NCBI RefSeq assembly: GCF_003610295.1
Contig: NZ_RAPV01000001.1
Coordinates: forward strand, 744,001-808,000
DNA from: Paraburkholderia sp. BL23I1N1
GTDB lineage: Bacteria; Pseudomonadota; Gammaproteobacteria; Burkholderiales; Burkholderiaceae
Length of the DNA stretch: 64,000 bases
Direction: 5' to 3'
The translations under genes and the position numbers were made by a program. Positions 20,383 to 28,576 of the stretch are shown here, one piece after another (positions within the stretch are counted from its first letter, which is position 1; each line of letters begins with the position of its first letter). The notes beneath the pieces were generated by a model. It was not told where the DNA came from. It searched no databases and saw only the letters and a list, made by a program, of their open reading frames with translations.

Positions 20383-21216
20383 TTAAACGAATTTCGCCGT
20401 GACTTCGCCGAGTCCGGACAGTTGGGCGACAAACGTGTCACCAGCGGTAACCGGGACCATGGGACCCAGTGCGCCGGTCAGCACGACATCACCGGCTTTG
20501 AGGGGACGGCCGCGGCGGGCGATTTCGCCTGCGAGCCAGACAGCTGCATTGAGCGGATGGCCGAGACACGCTGCACCGCTGCCGGTCGATACGACGTTCG
20601 GGCCGGTCGTTACGCCATCGTGTTCGCGACGCATCGTCATCTGCAGGCCGCGTAAATCCAGGTCTTGAATACGACGTGCAGGTCCGCCGAGCACAAACAT
20701 TCCGGACGAAGCGTTGTCCGCCACGGTGTCAAAAAAACGGATGTCCCAATTGGCAATCCGGCTGCCGACAATCTCAAGGGCCGGCACGACATACGCCGTC
20801 GCTCGAATCAGGTCGGCGACTGTCGGCCTCTCAATATCGAGGTCCTCGGCTAGGATGAGGGCCACTTCCGCTTCCACTTTTGGCTGATGCAGGCGGCTAA
20901 CTGCAATGGGTTCGCCTTCCCCCGCGGCCATATCAGCGAAGAGCATCCCGAAGTCGGGCTGGTCGACGCCCAGTTGCGCCTGAACTACCTTCGATGTAAG
21001 TCCGATTTTTCGACCGATGAGACGGCGGCCTTGTGCCTCGAAAAACTTCGTATTCGCATCTTGAACGGCATATGCCGTGTCCACGTCGTCGGACGAGCTG
21101 CGCGAACGCAACGGAGCGATGGTCCGCCCGGATTCGTAGCAACTACGCAGTTCAGCCGCCAGAGCTTCAATGCTCAAAGCGTTGGTTGCGCGGTGTTCAG
21201 CAGTTGTATCTGACAT
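20383..21216 (-). CDS. mhpD: 2-keto-4-pentenoate hydratase
   Basis: 277-aa MhpD/DmpE-type hydratase that adds water to 2-hydroxypenta-2,4-dienoate. The metal-binding region is seen as PKVEAEVALILAEDL and the family stretch VVPALEIVGSRIANWDIRFF, with the C-terminal MVPVTAGDTFVAQLSGLG. It lies 9 nt upstream of mhpF. The first about 35 residues are longer than in E. coli MhpD but still in the normal range. Confidence 0.94.
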   Translation of the reverse strand: MSDTTAEHRATNALSIEALAAELRSCYESGRTIAPLRSRSSSDDVDTAYAVQDANTKFFEAQGRRLIGRKIGLTSKVVQAQLGVDQPDFGMLFADMAAGEGEPIAVSRLHQPKVEAEVALILAEDLDIERPTVADLIRATAYVVPALEIVGSRIANWDIRFFDTVADNASSGMFVLGGPARRIQDLDLRGLQMTMRREHDGVTTGPNVVSTGSGAACLGHPLNAAVWLAGEIARRGRPLKAGDVVLTGALGPMVPVTAGDTFVAQLSGLGEVTAKFV

Positions 21217-21251
21217 GAGAACCTCTTGTATTTGCTAGCGTCGACGCGCAC

Positions 21252-21779
21252 TCAAGAAACGGAGTCGACTTCGAGCGGGTGGTAGCAGCCGCGCCAATGG
21301 ACCAGCGGCGATTTGTCGACTACTCGCGTGCGCAACACGCGTCCCACAAAAATGGTGTGGTCACCGGCTTCGATTTCGCGCTCGAGGCTGCACTCAATCC
21401 ATCCAAGGCAGCCAGCGACGAGCGGCAGGTCTTCGAGGCCCTTTAACGCGTCGACCTGCGCAAACCGGTCAATCGGCTTGCAGAAGATGCGAGAAACCTC
21501 TTCCTGGTCGGATGCCAGGATGTTGACCGCGAAATGCTTTGCCTGGCTGAAGACGGGGTACGAGTACGAGGTCGTCGTCAGACTCCACTGGATGAGCGGC
21601 GGCTCGAGCGACAGTGAAGAGAACGAACTGACAGTCGCGCCGTACGGCTTGCCCTGAGCATCCAGCGCTGAGATTACCGTGATGCCAGTTGCAAAGTGCC
21701 CTAGAGCGTGCCGGAATGCGTTCCCTGTCGCGCTAGCCGCGGCTGACGACGCTTCGACGGCTCGGTTGGTATCTGACAT
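21252..21779 (-). CDS. Flavin reductase of a two-component monooxygenase
   Basis: 175-aa HpaC/HsaB-type NAD(P)H:flavin oxidoreductase that supplies reduced flavin to the hydroxylase encoded at 22724. The family motifs ATGITVISALDAQGKPYGAT and SFSSLSLEPPLIQWSL are present, then the FAVNILASDQEEVS core and GDHTIFVGRVL. It belongs to the same operon, separated from the oxygenase only by a hydrolase gene. Confidence 0.92.
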   Translation of the reverse strand: MSDTNRAVEASSAAASATGNAFRHALGHFATGITVISALDAQGKPYGATVSSFSSLSLEPPLIQWSLTTTSYSYPVFSQAKHFAVNILASDQEEVSRIFCKPIDRFAQVDALKGLEDLPLVAGCLGWIECSLEREIEAGDHTIFVGRVLRTRVVDKSPLVHWRGCYHPLEVDSVS

Positions 21780-21848
21780 GATTCAATCCTCGTTCGCGGT
21801 CGTTACTCTCTCGTTGATGGCCCCGGTGCTGCTGAGACCGCTAAACCA

Positions 21849-22727
21849 TTACCTGTCGAGCAGAAAGTCGATGTGGAGACGATTGAACAGCTCTGCGTCT
21901 TCGAACTGCGGCCAGTGGCCGCATTCATTCATCACGACATACTTGCAGTTCGGAATCATTTCCGAGATTTCCTTACCTTCCGCTGGCGTCGCCGTAGGGT
22001 CATGCGAGGTCCAGACTACTAGCGATGGAGCCTTGATTGACCGGTACTGCTCTTCGGTAATCATGTTCGGGCGGCGAACTTCCATCTCCTGCAGACACAT
22101 AATTCGCCTCATGGTGTCGGCGAAGCCGGGCTGCGAGTAGATGGTCCGGCGCGTTTCGATGAGGTCATCGCTGACCGTGCTCTTGTCGCACATCAGGAAC
22201 TCAAGACGGGTCTTGATACGTTCCCAGCTGGGGTCTTCGGCGGCCTGGTTCGACAGGCTCTTTAGACGAGCCATGACTTCGGGGTGCGCGGTCCAGCCAC
22301 CAGCGGTGTTCAGCACCAGATGGTCGACCACCTCCGGGTGATGCACCGCGAGATACGTCGCGACCCAACCACCGAGTGATTCGCCGGTGATGTGCGCACG
22401 CTCGCGGCCGAGCGCCTTCAGCACAGCAAGAACGTGGTCAGCGTAGTCTTTGACCTGGTAATTGATTTCCGGCTTGTCGGTCCAGCCGTGCCCGAGCATG
22501 TCGATGGCTACCACCCAGAAGTGCTCACCATGCGGACCAAAGTTTCTCGAATACGCTTCGGCATGACCGCCAACTCCGTGCAGGCATAGAAGCAGCGGCT
22601 TGTCTCGGGTACCGGACGAGATGAAGCGCGTCTTGATTCCGTCCGCATCGAGGTAGCCCTGACTGAACGTAACGCCGCGCAGGTCAGCCCATACGCTTGA
22701 AAAATTGGATGGTCGGGTATCGCTCAT
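21849..22727 (-). CDS. Alpha/beta hydrolase, second meta-cleavage hydrolase
   Basis: 292-aa hydrolase with nucleophile motif GESLGGWVA, oxyanion region LHGVGGHAEAYSRNF, acid in VVWTSHDPTATP and catalytic His in NECGHWPQFED. It shares the layout of HsaD/MhpC-type C-C hydrolases. It overlaps the oxygenase gene by 4 nt, suggesting that it works on the product of the HpaB-like/MhpB-like pair, while the other hydrolase at 15385 pairs with the TfdB-like branch. That division is inferred. Confidence 0.87.
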   Translation of the reverse strand: MSDTRPSNFSSVWADLRGVTFSQGYLDADGIKTRFISSGTRDKPLLLCLHGVGGHAEAYSRNFGPHGEHFWVVAIDMLGHGWTDKPEINYQVKDYADHVLAVLKALGRERAHITGESLGGWVATYLAVHHPEVVDHLVLNTAGGWTAHPEVMARLKSLSNQAAEDPSWERIKTRLEFLMCDKSTVSDDLIETRRTIYSQPGFADTMRRIMCLQEMEVRRPNMITEEQYRSIKAPSLVVWTSHDPTATPAEGKEISEMIPNCKYVVMNECGHWPQFEDAELFNRLHIDFLLDR

Positions 22728-24238
22728 GAGTTCACTTCCGTAGCCAACTCGTTGGTTGCTTTTTCCGCGACATGCACGGGGCCGTTGGGGTCCCCTGCCA
22801 AGGTCAACGCCTTGTCGACAAGGCGTTGCATGTCGGGATTGCGGTTGCTGAGATAGTTCATCGCCAGGTTGCGAACCGGGTCGCCGGCGTAATAACGCTC
22901 GTACTGCACGAGGCGCTGGCCGAAAGCTTCACCGGCGAGGTCCCAAGCAAGCTTGAAGAGCTTCACGCGCTCGACGGATGGCATGCCACCCGCGCCCTGG
23001 TAGTAAAGTGCAAGGTCGTCAGAGAGTTCGGGCGCGCGGAAGTCAGCGCCGCTTGGCATCAGCATGAAGCCGCCGGCACCGATGGTTTGCAGCACTTCAA
23101 TGACACGCGGATACGCGTACGGGAGCATCGTGCGAATAGCCTGGAGCGGGGCGAGCGAAGGACGCACGGTACCCACTTCCGTCGGCTCAGACTCGTACTC
23201 GGAGCGCACGAGTGCGCTCTTGATGTGCTCGATATAGCCGAGCAATTCGCCGAGCATCTGCTGCACATGAAGAAACTGGTCGGCCTTGATGGACTTCGCG
23301 ACGGCAACAGCCAGGCCGACGGAGAACTGCATCTTGATGAGCGCACGCGTGTTGGTTTGGTGAGCCGTGTGATTGCGCAGACCGGTGTGCGAATAGAGTT
23401 GATTCGAGAGCTCGACCTGCTTGTAGCAAAACACACGGTCCCAAGGGACGAACACGTTGTCGAAAATGAGCAGCGAGTCGTTCTCTTCGAAGCGCGTCGA
23501 CAGCGGGTGGTCGTAATTTTCGTGCGCATCAACGAAATACGGGTCGCGGGAAATCTGCCGCATACCCTTGACGTCAGTCGGCACCGCGAAGATGAGTGCG
23601 TGGTCTTCGTCGCCCGCCTTGAACTGCGGCAGGTTGTACATAATCATCTCGTCCGACACCGGACCGAGCGTCGCAATCATCCGTGCGCCGCTGACGTAGA
23701 TGCCATCATCGGTTTCTTTCACGACACGGAGGTGCATGCTGGCCTGCTCAGACGACTGCTTCGAGCGGTCATTCTGCGGCGTAATGAGTGCATGGCTCAG
23801 GAACAGGTCGTTGTCGCGGATGTACTCGTAATACTTGACGATATTGTCGGCAAACTGCTGGCCACCCTTGGCGAAGTCGTGACGCGCTTCCCAAAAAGCC
23901 AGGAGCGTGACATTCATGAAGTCTGGCGAACGACCCATCAGTCCAAAGTTGGTCTCGGCCCAGATGCGATAGGCTTCACGACGCTTACGCAGGTCGGCCG
24001 CAGACTTCGCGGGCATGAATGCGAGGCCCGCGCGCTCACCAGTTTCCGGGACGACGTAGGTGACCTTGTCCTGCAGTTCGGGGTCATGCTGCGTGTCGTA
24101 CAACGCGGCGAGTTGTTCGACTGCGCCCTTGAACGCAGGATGGGTAGTTACATCTTCGACCCGTTCGCCGCGCACCCACACGTCACGCGGACGATTCTTG
24201 AGGCCCTCGATGAACTGCTTACCGGTTCTGATTCCCAT
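22724..24238 (-). CDS. 4-hydroxyphenylacetate 3-hydroxylase-family oxygenase (HpaB-like)
   Basis: 504-aa FADH2-dependent oxygenase with an acyl-CoA-dehydrogenase-like fold, the large partner of a two-component phenol hydroxylase. The N-terminal HpaB region (TGKQFIEGLKNRPRDVWVRG) is followed by the flavin-binding middle (LSHALITPQNDRSK, SGARMIATLGPVSDEM) and a helical C-terminus with YQGAGGMPSVERVKLF. It makes a catechol for the MhpB-like dioxygenase encoded 29 nt upstream. A 522-codon open frame lies on the opposite strand and is a shadow. Confidence 0.93.
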   Translation of the reverse strand: MGIRTGKQFIEGLKNRPRDVWVRGERVEDVTTHPAFKGAVEQLAALYDTQHDPELQDKVTYVVPETGERAGLAFMPAKSAADLRKRREAYRIWAETNFGLMGRSPDFMNVTLLAFWEARHDFAKGGQQFADNIVKYYEYIRDNDLFLSHALITPQNDRSKQSSEQASMHLRVVKETDDGIYVSGARMIATLGPVSDEMIMYNLPQFKAGDEDHALIFAVPTDVKGMRQISRDPYFVDAHENYDHPLSTRFEENDSLLIFDNVFVPWDRVFCYKQVELSNQLYSHTGLRNHTAHQTNTRALIKMQFSVGLAVAVAKSIKADQFLHVQQMLGELLGYIEHIKSALVRSEYESEPTEVGTVRPSLAPLQAIRTMLPYAYPRVIEVLQTIGAGGFMLMPSGADFRAPELSDDLALYYQGAGGMPSVERVKLFKLAWDLAGEAFGQRLVQYERYYAGDPVRNLAMNYLSNRNPDMQRLVDKALTLAGDPNGPVHVAEKATNELATEVNS

Positions 24239-24267
24239 GGCTCATCTCCTAAATTATCTTTAGCGCG

Positions 24268-25218
24268 TCATGCTCGCGGCGTTTTCGATTCAGCAAACAT
24301 CATTGCCATTCCGGCTATCCAACCCTGGATAGCCTCGTAATAGAGAAGGTCCGCCTTGTAGTCGCCTTCCACGGCCAAAGCCGCGAAGGCCGCGACCCAG
24401 GCAAGTACTTCGGGACCACCACGACCGGCTTTTTCGCGGACTTCAGCGGTAGTCAAAGCATCAAAATCTCTCAAGTTCCCGCTTTGCAACTGCTCGATGA
24501 AGCGCTTGTCCCAGTCCGCGTCGACCTGCAGGATGCTAGGGTGCCCCTCGAGCGCACGAACTCCCGCAGCAAGCACGCGTTCTTCTCTGGCCTGCCGCAT
24601 TTCGGCGGTCGGATGACGTCCGTCGATGAGGCGAGCCTTAACATCGTCAGGTGCGGTAACTATGCTGGGCGTCGGCGGGTCGTGTGACAGGCCACCGGAG
24701 GCAGAGAAGAGAACGCGCTTACCTGTAGCGGCGGCAAACCGACCGACGGCCTCGCCGAGAAGTCTTGCTCGTTTGAAGGTCGGCAGCGGTGGTGCAGCGC
24801 AATTGATGAAGACCGGGATGCACGGGTACGTGGCAAACGAGCCAAACATCTCTTCCCAGATTTGTACGAACCCGTGGTCCACGGCCATCTGGTATGACAC
24901 CGCTACGTCGATGCCATCGTTGAGTAAAGCCTCGCTAAGCTTTAGTGCTTCTGCCGAAGCGACAGGCAGGCTTCCGACCCCTGTGTCCCAGTCGCCAATC
25001 GAAGTCGCATTTGCGCCGACACAGAAGCTCGGCATGACGTCGTAGAAGAAACCGTTGAAGTGGTCCGGCGCAAATTGAATAACAAGGTCCGGATTGAAGC
25101 GCTCGGCGCGCTCGGCGAGCTGTCGGAAGCCGGCCTTCACTGCGCGACGGACTTCGTCTGTCGTAATCCCATCTTTCATCAAGGGGGTATGCGATGCGCT
25201 TAACACGGCCAGCGGCAC
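24268..25218 (-). CDS. mhpB: Class III (LigB/MhpB-type) extradiol dioxygenase
   Basis: 316-aa ring-cleavage dioxygenase like 2,3-dihydroxyphenylpropionate 1,2-dioxygenase. Conserved parts are FAPDHFNGFFYDVMPSFCVG, MAVDHGFVQIWEEMFG and the catalytic His in FSASGGLSHDPPTP. The start is a GTG at 25218 (fMet-PLAVLSASHTP) with TAGGAG 7 nt before it. This gives the usual family length (about 314 aa); the open frame continues to 25464 with unrelated sequence. First gene of the operon reading to 15385. Confidence 0.92.
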   Translation of the reverse strand: MPLAVLSASHTPLMKDGITTDEVRRAVKAGFRQLAERAERFNPDLVIQFAPDHFNGFFYDVMPSFCVGANATSIGDWDTGVGSLPVASAEALKLSEALLNDGIDVAVSYQMAVDHGFVQIWEEMFGSFATYPCIPVFINCAAPPLPTFKRARLLGEAVGRFAAATGKRVLFSASGGLSHDPPTPSIVTAPDDVKARLIDGRHPTAEMRQAREERVLAAGVRALEGHPSILQVDADWDKRFIEQLQSGNLRDFDALTTAEVREKAGRGGPEVLAWVAAFAALAVEGDYKADLLYYEAIQGWIAGMAMMFAESKTPRA

Positions 25219-25405
25219 GGTCTGTCTCCTATCTATGGCCGTGCTCGTCGTTGTCACTTGCTCGAGCAGACCTTTGGTCTTTTTCCATTCGCCGAGGCGT
25301 ATGGACACTCCTGTGCGTCGACATGGATGTCGTCGACCGGCACCTTGCTCGCTTGCCGCAGCGATTGCATAGAGATGCGTTGAAGTGATAGTAGCGACGC
25401 GCTCG

Positions 25406-25417
25406 TTATTCGAATAA
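25406..25417. promoter_or_regulatory. Palindrome TTATTCGAATAA upstream of the mhpB-like gene
   Basis: Perfect 12-bp palindrome about 190 nt before the GTG start of the meta-cleavage operon and 11 bp from the CTATA-type motif. It may be part of a compound operator. The gap 25219-25693 holds only regulatory-looking elements, no gene. Confidence 0.4.
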
Positions 25418-25427
25418 TGCGGCTTTT

Positions 25428-25442
25428 CTATAGGCGGCATCC
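25428..25442. promoter_or_regulatory. CTATA-N4-TTATCC-like motif upstream of the meta-cleavage operon
   Basis: CTATAGGCGGCATCC, the most divergent of four instances, 210 nt before the start of the operon. Position and orientation match the copies at 15214, 29982 and 31512. Confidence 0.4.
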
Positions 25443-25542
25443 GATTTTGGTTTATCGGTAGCAACCCTTATAAAAGCCAATACTGAGACGTCGTTTGTGG
25501 AATTGCACTCCGAAAATCCTCGGCAAAACAGTCATTTATACG

Positions 25543-25616
25543 GGGTTACCCTGCAGGGGGAGACGTGACGACGCGACTAAAAATCCCGCGTATGGCAAAC
25601 CCTACGTGGGTCACCC
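25543..25616. promoter_or_regulatory. Pair of GGGTNACCC palindromes before the LysR gene
   Basis: GGGTTACCC (25543-25551) and GGGTCACCC (25608-25616) are 65 bp apart, about six helical turns. The second overlaps another inverted repeat, ACCC-TACGT-GGGT. Both lie 78-150 bp upstream of the LysR start in the divergent control region. Looped binding of one regulator is a possible reading. Confidence 0.35.
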
Positions 25617-25627
25617 GCACTTTTACG

Positions 25628-25644
25628 CCATAATCGTTTTATGG
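25628..25644. promoter_or_regulatory. LysR-type site CCATAA-N5-TTATGG
   Basis: A short interrupted palindrome that fits the T-N11-A pattern of LysR-type boxes, ending 49 bp before the LysR start codon. Autoregulation is inferred. Confidence 0.4.
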
Positions 25645-25693
25645 ATAACAAGCGCCCAGGTTAGTCGCCTGAGGTGTAGCAGGAGACAACCTC

Positions 25694-26656
25694 ATGGACT
25701 CGCGACTTATTGAGTATTTCCTTCGTGTCGCCGAACTCGGCAGCATCAACAAGGCGGCCACCGACTTGCGCTTGTCCCAGCCGGCGCTCTCACGCCATAT
25801 CGCGCTTCTGGAACATCAGATTCGCGCGAAGCTGTTCACGCGAACCCAAGGTGGCGTGCTGCTGACGGACGCGGGCACTCTTCTGCTGGAGCGAGCCCGT
25901 CCCATTCTCCGGCAGCTGACCACACTGGTTGAGCAGGTAGGCGACCGGGCGGCTGGGCAGTTGTCCGTCGGCCTGCCGCCTTCATGGCAGCACCTGTTCA
26001 CATCCCAATACATCGGTCGACTTGTTGAACAATATCCGGGCGTGTCTCTGCGAGTGCATGAAGGTGCCAGTCACGAGCTGCGAGAGGTAATGCATGCCGG
26101 CATGCTGGACTTGGCCATCGTGCCCTTCGAGGGGTCGCCGCCAGCGGGTTACATTCATACCCCCCTCATCCGCGAGCCTCTCGTCCTTGTATCAGCGAAG
26201 GACGCGGAACTGAGGCCTGACCGGCCCGTGCCGCTATCGCGCCTCGATAATCTTCAACTTGCCTTACCTGGCAAGCCGAACGTCATCCGGACGCAGATTG
26301 AGAACACGCTTTCGCGGCGAGGGTTAGCGTTCAAGACCAAATTCGAAATCGACGCGATGATGCTGACCATAGACCTGGCGCGCCAAGGCATCGCTGACAC
26401 GGTCACTCCGTGCTGCGCGATAAGCGGAAATGAACGTTTGGAGAAAGCCGTCTCGTGGAGCCCAATTCGCGGCATGTACATGACTTGGGCGTTGTGCGAG
26501 AACTCTGCCCGTTCTCACTCGCAGGCAGTTCGCGAAGGTCAACAGCTAATTTTCCAACTTGTGGACGAGATTCTGAGCCGCGGCGTATGGCTTGGTGCAG
26601 AGCGAGCGAGCAAATCCTCTCCAGCCACCACCATCGAAATGGTCGAAGAGTCATGA
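25694..26656 (+). CDS. LysR family transcriptional regulator
   Basis: 320-aa regulator with an N-terminal winged helix-turn-helix (LIEYFLRVAELGSINKAATD, then LRLSQPALSRHIALLE) and a two-lobed effector domain. It is transcribed away from the meta-cleavage operon across a 475-bp gap, the classical LysR arrangement, so it is the likely activator of that operon with an aromatic or ring-cleavage effector. AGGAGA lies about 10 nt before the ATG. Confidence 0.93.
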   Translation: MDSRLIEYFLRVAELGSINKAATDLRLSQPALSRHIALLEHQIRAKLFTRTQGGVLLTDAGTLLLERARPILRQLTTLVEQVGDRAAGQLSVGLPPSWQHLFTSQYIGRLVEQYPGVSLRVHEGASHELREVMHAGMLDLAIVPFEGSPPAGYIHTPLIREPLVLVSAKDAELRPDRPVPLSRLDNLQLALPGKPNVIRTQIENTLSRRGLAFKTKFEIDAMMLTIDLARQGIADTVTPCCAISGNERLEKAVSWSPIRGMYMTWALCENSARSHSQAVREGQQLIFQLVDEILSRGVWLGAERASKSSPATTIEMVEES

Positions 26657-26705
26657 TTCGAGGGCGGGCCGATTCAACGGGTCCAAGGTCAGCGACGCGG
26701 TCAGA

Positions 26706-26740
26706 CCCGCGTGGCTTACCTCTTGGAGGCGCCACGCGGG
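26706..26740. terminator. Stem-loop between convergent LysR and porin genes
   Basis: Perfect 10-bp stem CCCGCGTGGC/GCCACGCGGG with a 15-nt loop, between the ends of two convergent genes. It has no U-tract but the position suits a shared, bidirectional terminator. Confidence 0.5.
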
Positions 26741-26774
26741 CTCAAGTCGGCTCCCTAGTCGTCCTGCCGGAATC

Positions 26775-27845
26775 TCAGAACAAAGTTCGCACTCCGACGC
26801 GCAGGACAGTCTGATTCGCGCTTGAAGACGTGGCAAACGTCCCGTTTATAGAAGCGAATGCATCAGCGCCACCGCTTGCGCGCTGATAGATGGCGTTGAC
26901 GTACACGTCGGTTCGCTTGGAAAGCAGATAGTCCACCGTCACGCCGCCCTGGTTGGCGTGGTTATTTGTTAGCTCAGGGTTACCCTTGGCGTAAATGTAC
27001 TGTGCGTAAAGAAACAGGTCCGGCGCGAACGTGTACAGGCCACCGATTTCGTACGTATCAACGTGCCCATTTGTAAACGTGTTATGGGTATTCGTGTAAA
27101 GGACGTCAACCGCAAATTTTCCGAAGTCATAGCGCCCGCCAGCTCCGAAGTTGCGGATGCCGGAACCCCCACTGTCAATCCCATCTTCCTTCGAGTAGGT
27201 GTAGGCCGCGTTCAGTCGAAGAGGGCCATGAAGATAGTTGGCCCCAAAGCTCATGAGATTGTTGCTTCCGGTGTGGCCAGCGAGGTTACTAAAACCGTAC
27301 ATTGCGCCGAAGTCAAGGCCGCCGTAATACCTCGATGTGAACTTGACCGCATTGGGGGTTGCCTCACCACCGGCAATTCTCGTGTAGTCGAAAGTGCCGA
27401 GTGGTGTACCCAGCTTCGCAAACGGTCCACCCGGTAGCTGATACAGGCTCACGTATGGAATCTCATGCCCCCATCGTTCGATGGACAGGTTATCGAACAT
27501 GTAGTCGAACTGTCTGCCCAACGTGATTGTTCCGTAAGTGGAAGCAATGCCTACGTAAGACTCACGGCCAGTGAATGCTCCGCCCTGCTGGGTCCCATTG
27601 TTAAGGTTCGGCTGGGAATCCATAACGAAGATGGCCTGCAGTCCCCCGCCGAGGTCTTCAATACCGCGAAGCCCTAGCAGGTTCGGCGCCTGGATACCCG
27701 ATGCCATCTGAACAACCGAGTGGCCGCCTGAGTTGCTAACGTAACTTACTCCGTTATCGAGAATCCCGAAAAGCGTGACCGAGCTTTGCGCCTGCGACAC
27801 CAGCGGGAAAACTGACAGGACGAGCACAACAAGTTTATTTTTCAT
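26775..27845 (-). CDS. Outer-membrane porin, Burkholderia type
   Basis: 356-aa beta-barrel porin of the Gram-negative porin_4 family. A Sec signal peptide (MKNKLVVLVLSVFPLVSQAQ) precedes SSVTLFGILDNGVSYVSNSG, the usual first strand, and the chain ends in an aromatic residue (VGVRTLF), the barrel-assembly signal. The start at 27845 is the methionine that begins the signal peptide; the frame is open to 27923. It lies among catabolic genes and may admit aromatic acids. Confidence 0.93.
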   Translation of the reverse strand: MKNKLVVLVLSVFPLVSQAQSSVTLFGILDNGVSYVSNSGGHSVVQMASGIQAPNLLGLRGIEDLGGGLQAIFVMDSQPNLNNGTQQGGAFTGRESYVGIASTYGTITLGRQFDYMFDNLSIERWGHEIPYVSLYQLPGGPFAKLGTPLGTFDYTRIAGGEATPNAVKFTSRYYGGLDFGAMYGFSNLAGHTGSNNLMSFGANYLHGPLRLNAAYTYSKEDGIDSGGSGIRNFGAGGRYDFGKFAVDVLYTNTHNTFTNGHVDTYEIGGLYTFAPDLFLYAQYIYAKGNPELTNNHANQGGVTVDYLLSKRTDVYVNAIYQRASGGADAFASINGTFATSSSANQTVLRVGVRTLF

Positions 27846-28020
27846 AGGATTACTATCTAATACTGAAGGCGTTGGTGTTACTTGACCGCGGTGCCGAGGC
27901 ACCACGTCAAGGTCCGAATTCAATATCGAGTGTTTCTGGCCTAAGTTGCCGAGGGGGAGTTGAGGCGAGCGCGCTCTTACCGCCGACGGACGGTAGAAGA
28001 CTATCTCTAGCTTTACGGCG

Positions 28021-28563
28021 CTAGCGGCTCGATGCGGACCCGAGCATTACGAAAAGGACGGTCGCGGGGTGAGGACCTGGATTTCGCCAGGCGTGTCTTG
28101 TGCCTCGTTGCACAACGACGTCATGCGCCTGCAGGTCCCTCGTTTGACCGTTGTCGAGTTCAAGGCAAATCTTGCCGGACAACAGCACGCCATAGTCCAA
28201 AGTCGGTGTGCAATGCATACCCGGATTTTCCGCCTCGAACCGCTCGGCCAAGCCAGGCAGCTTTTCCATCTGCTCCCGATGCGCGGCCATGCCATCAAAC
28301 TGGTCGCTCATCATGACGCTAACAGGGGGAAAGGTCACAACGACCACCAGGCTGCCCCCCGGGCCCGGTACCCATGAGCGAGGACCTTCACCGCTGTCAG
28401 GGAAGTCGGCTTCCGCAGGGGAGTCGCTGGCGTCCGTGGCCCATAGCATGCTGACTTCAAACCCGGGGATGGACTTGAACGATGCACACCAAGGTGAAAG
28501 TCCGTCGCTAGAGAATGTCGAGGCCCCGTCTTTGTCGTTGACGGTAACGATGCGTCGAATCAT
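28021..28563 (-). CDS. Cupin domain protein
   Basis: 180-aa protein with a C-terminal cupin barrel. The first motif is replaced by DYGVLLSGKICLELDNGQTR and the second reads GTRHAWRNPGPHPATVLFVM, so a metal site is possible. The start at 28563 follows the alcohol dehydrogenase stop by 13 nt, and the two form one transcript. Function is unknown; small cupins of this kind in aromatic clusters may be isomerases or dioxygenases. Confidence 0.8.
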   Translation of the reverse strand: MIRRIVTVNDKDGASTFSSDGLSPWCASFKSIPGFEVSMLWATDASDSPAEADFPDSGEGPRSWVPGPGGSLVVVVTFPPVSVMMSDQFDGMAAHREQMEKLPGLAERFEAENPGMHCTPTLDYGVLLSGKICLELDNGQTRDLQAHDVVVQRGTRHAWRNPGPHPATVLFVMLGSASSR

Positions 28564-28576
28564 GGCATGCTCCCGT

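Noticed and set aside
22772..24340. 522-codon open frame on the plus strand opposite the HpaB-like oxygenase gene
   Set aside because: It is antisense to a gene with clear family motifs and has no ribosome site or domain; long shadow frames are usual in high-G+C DNA.
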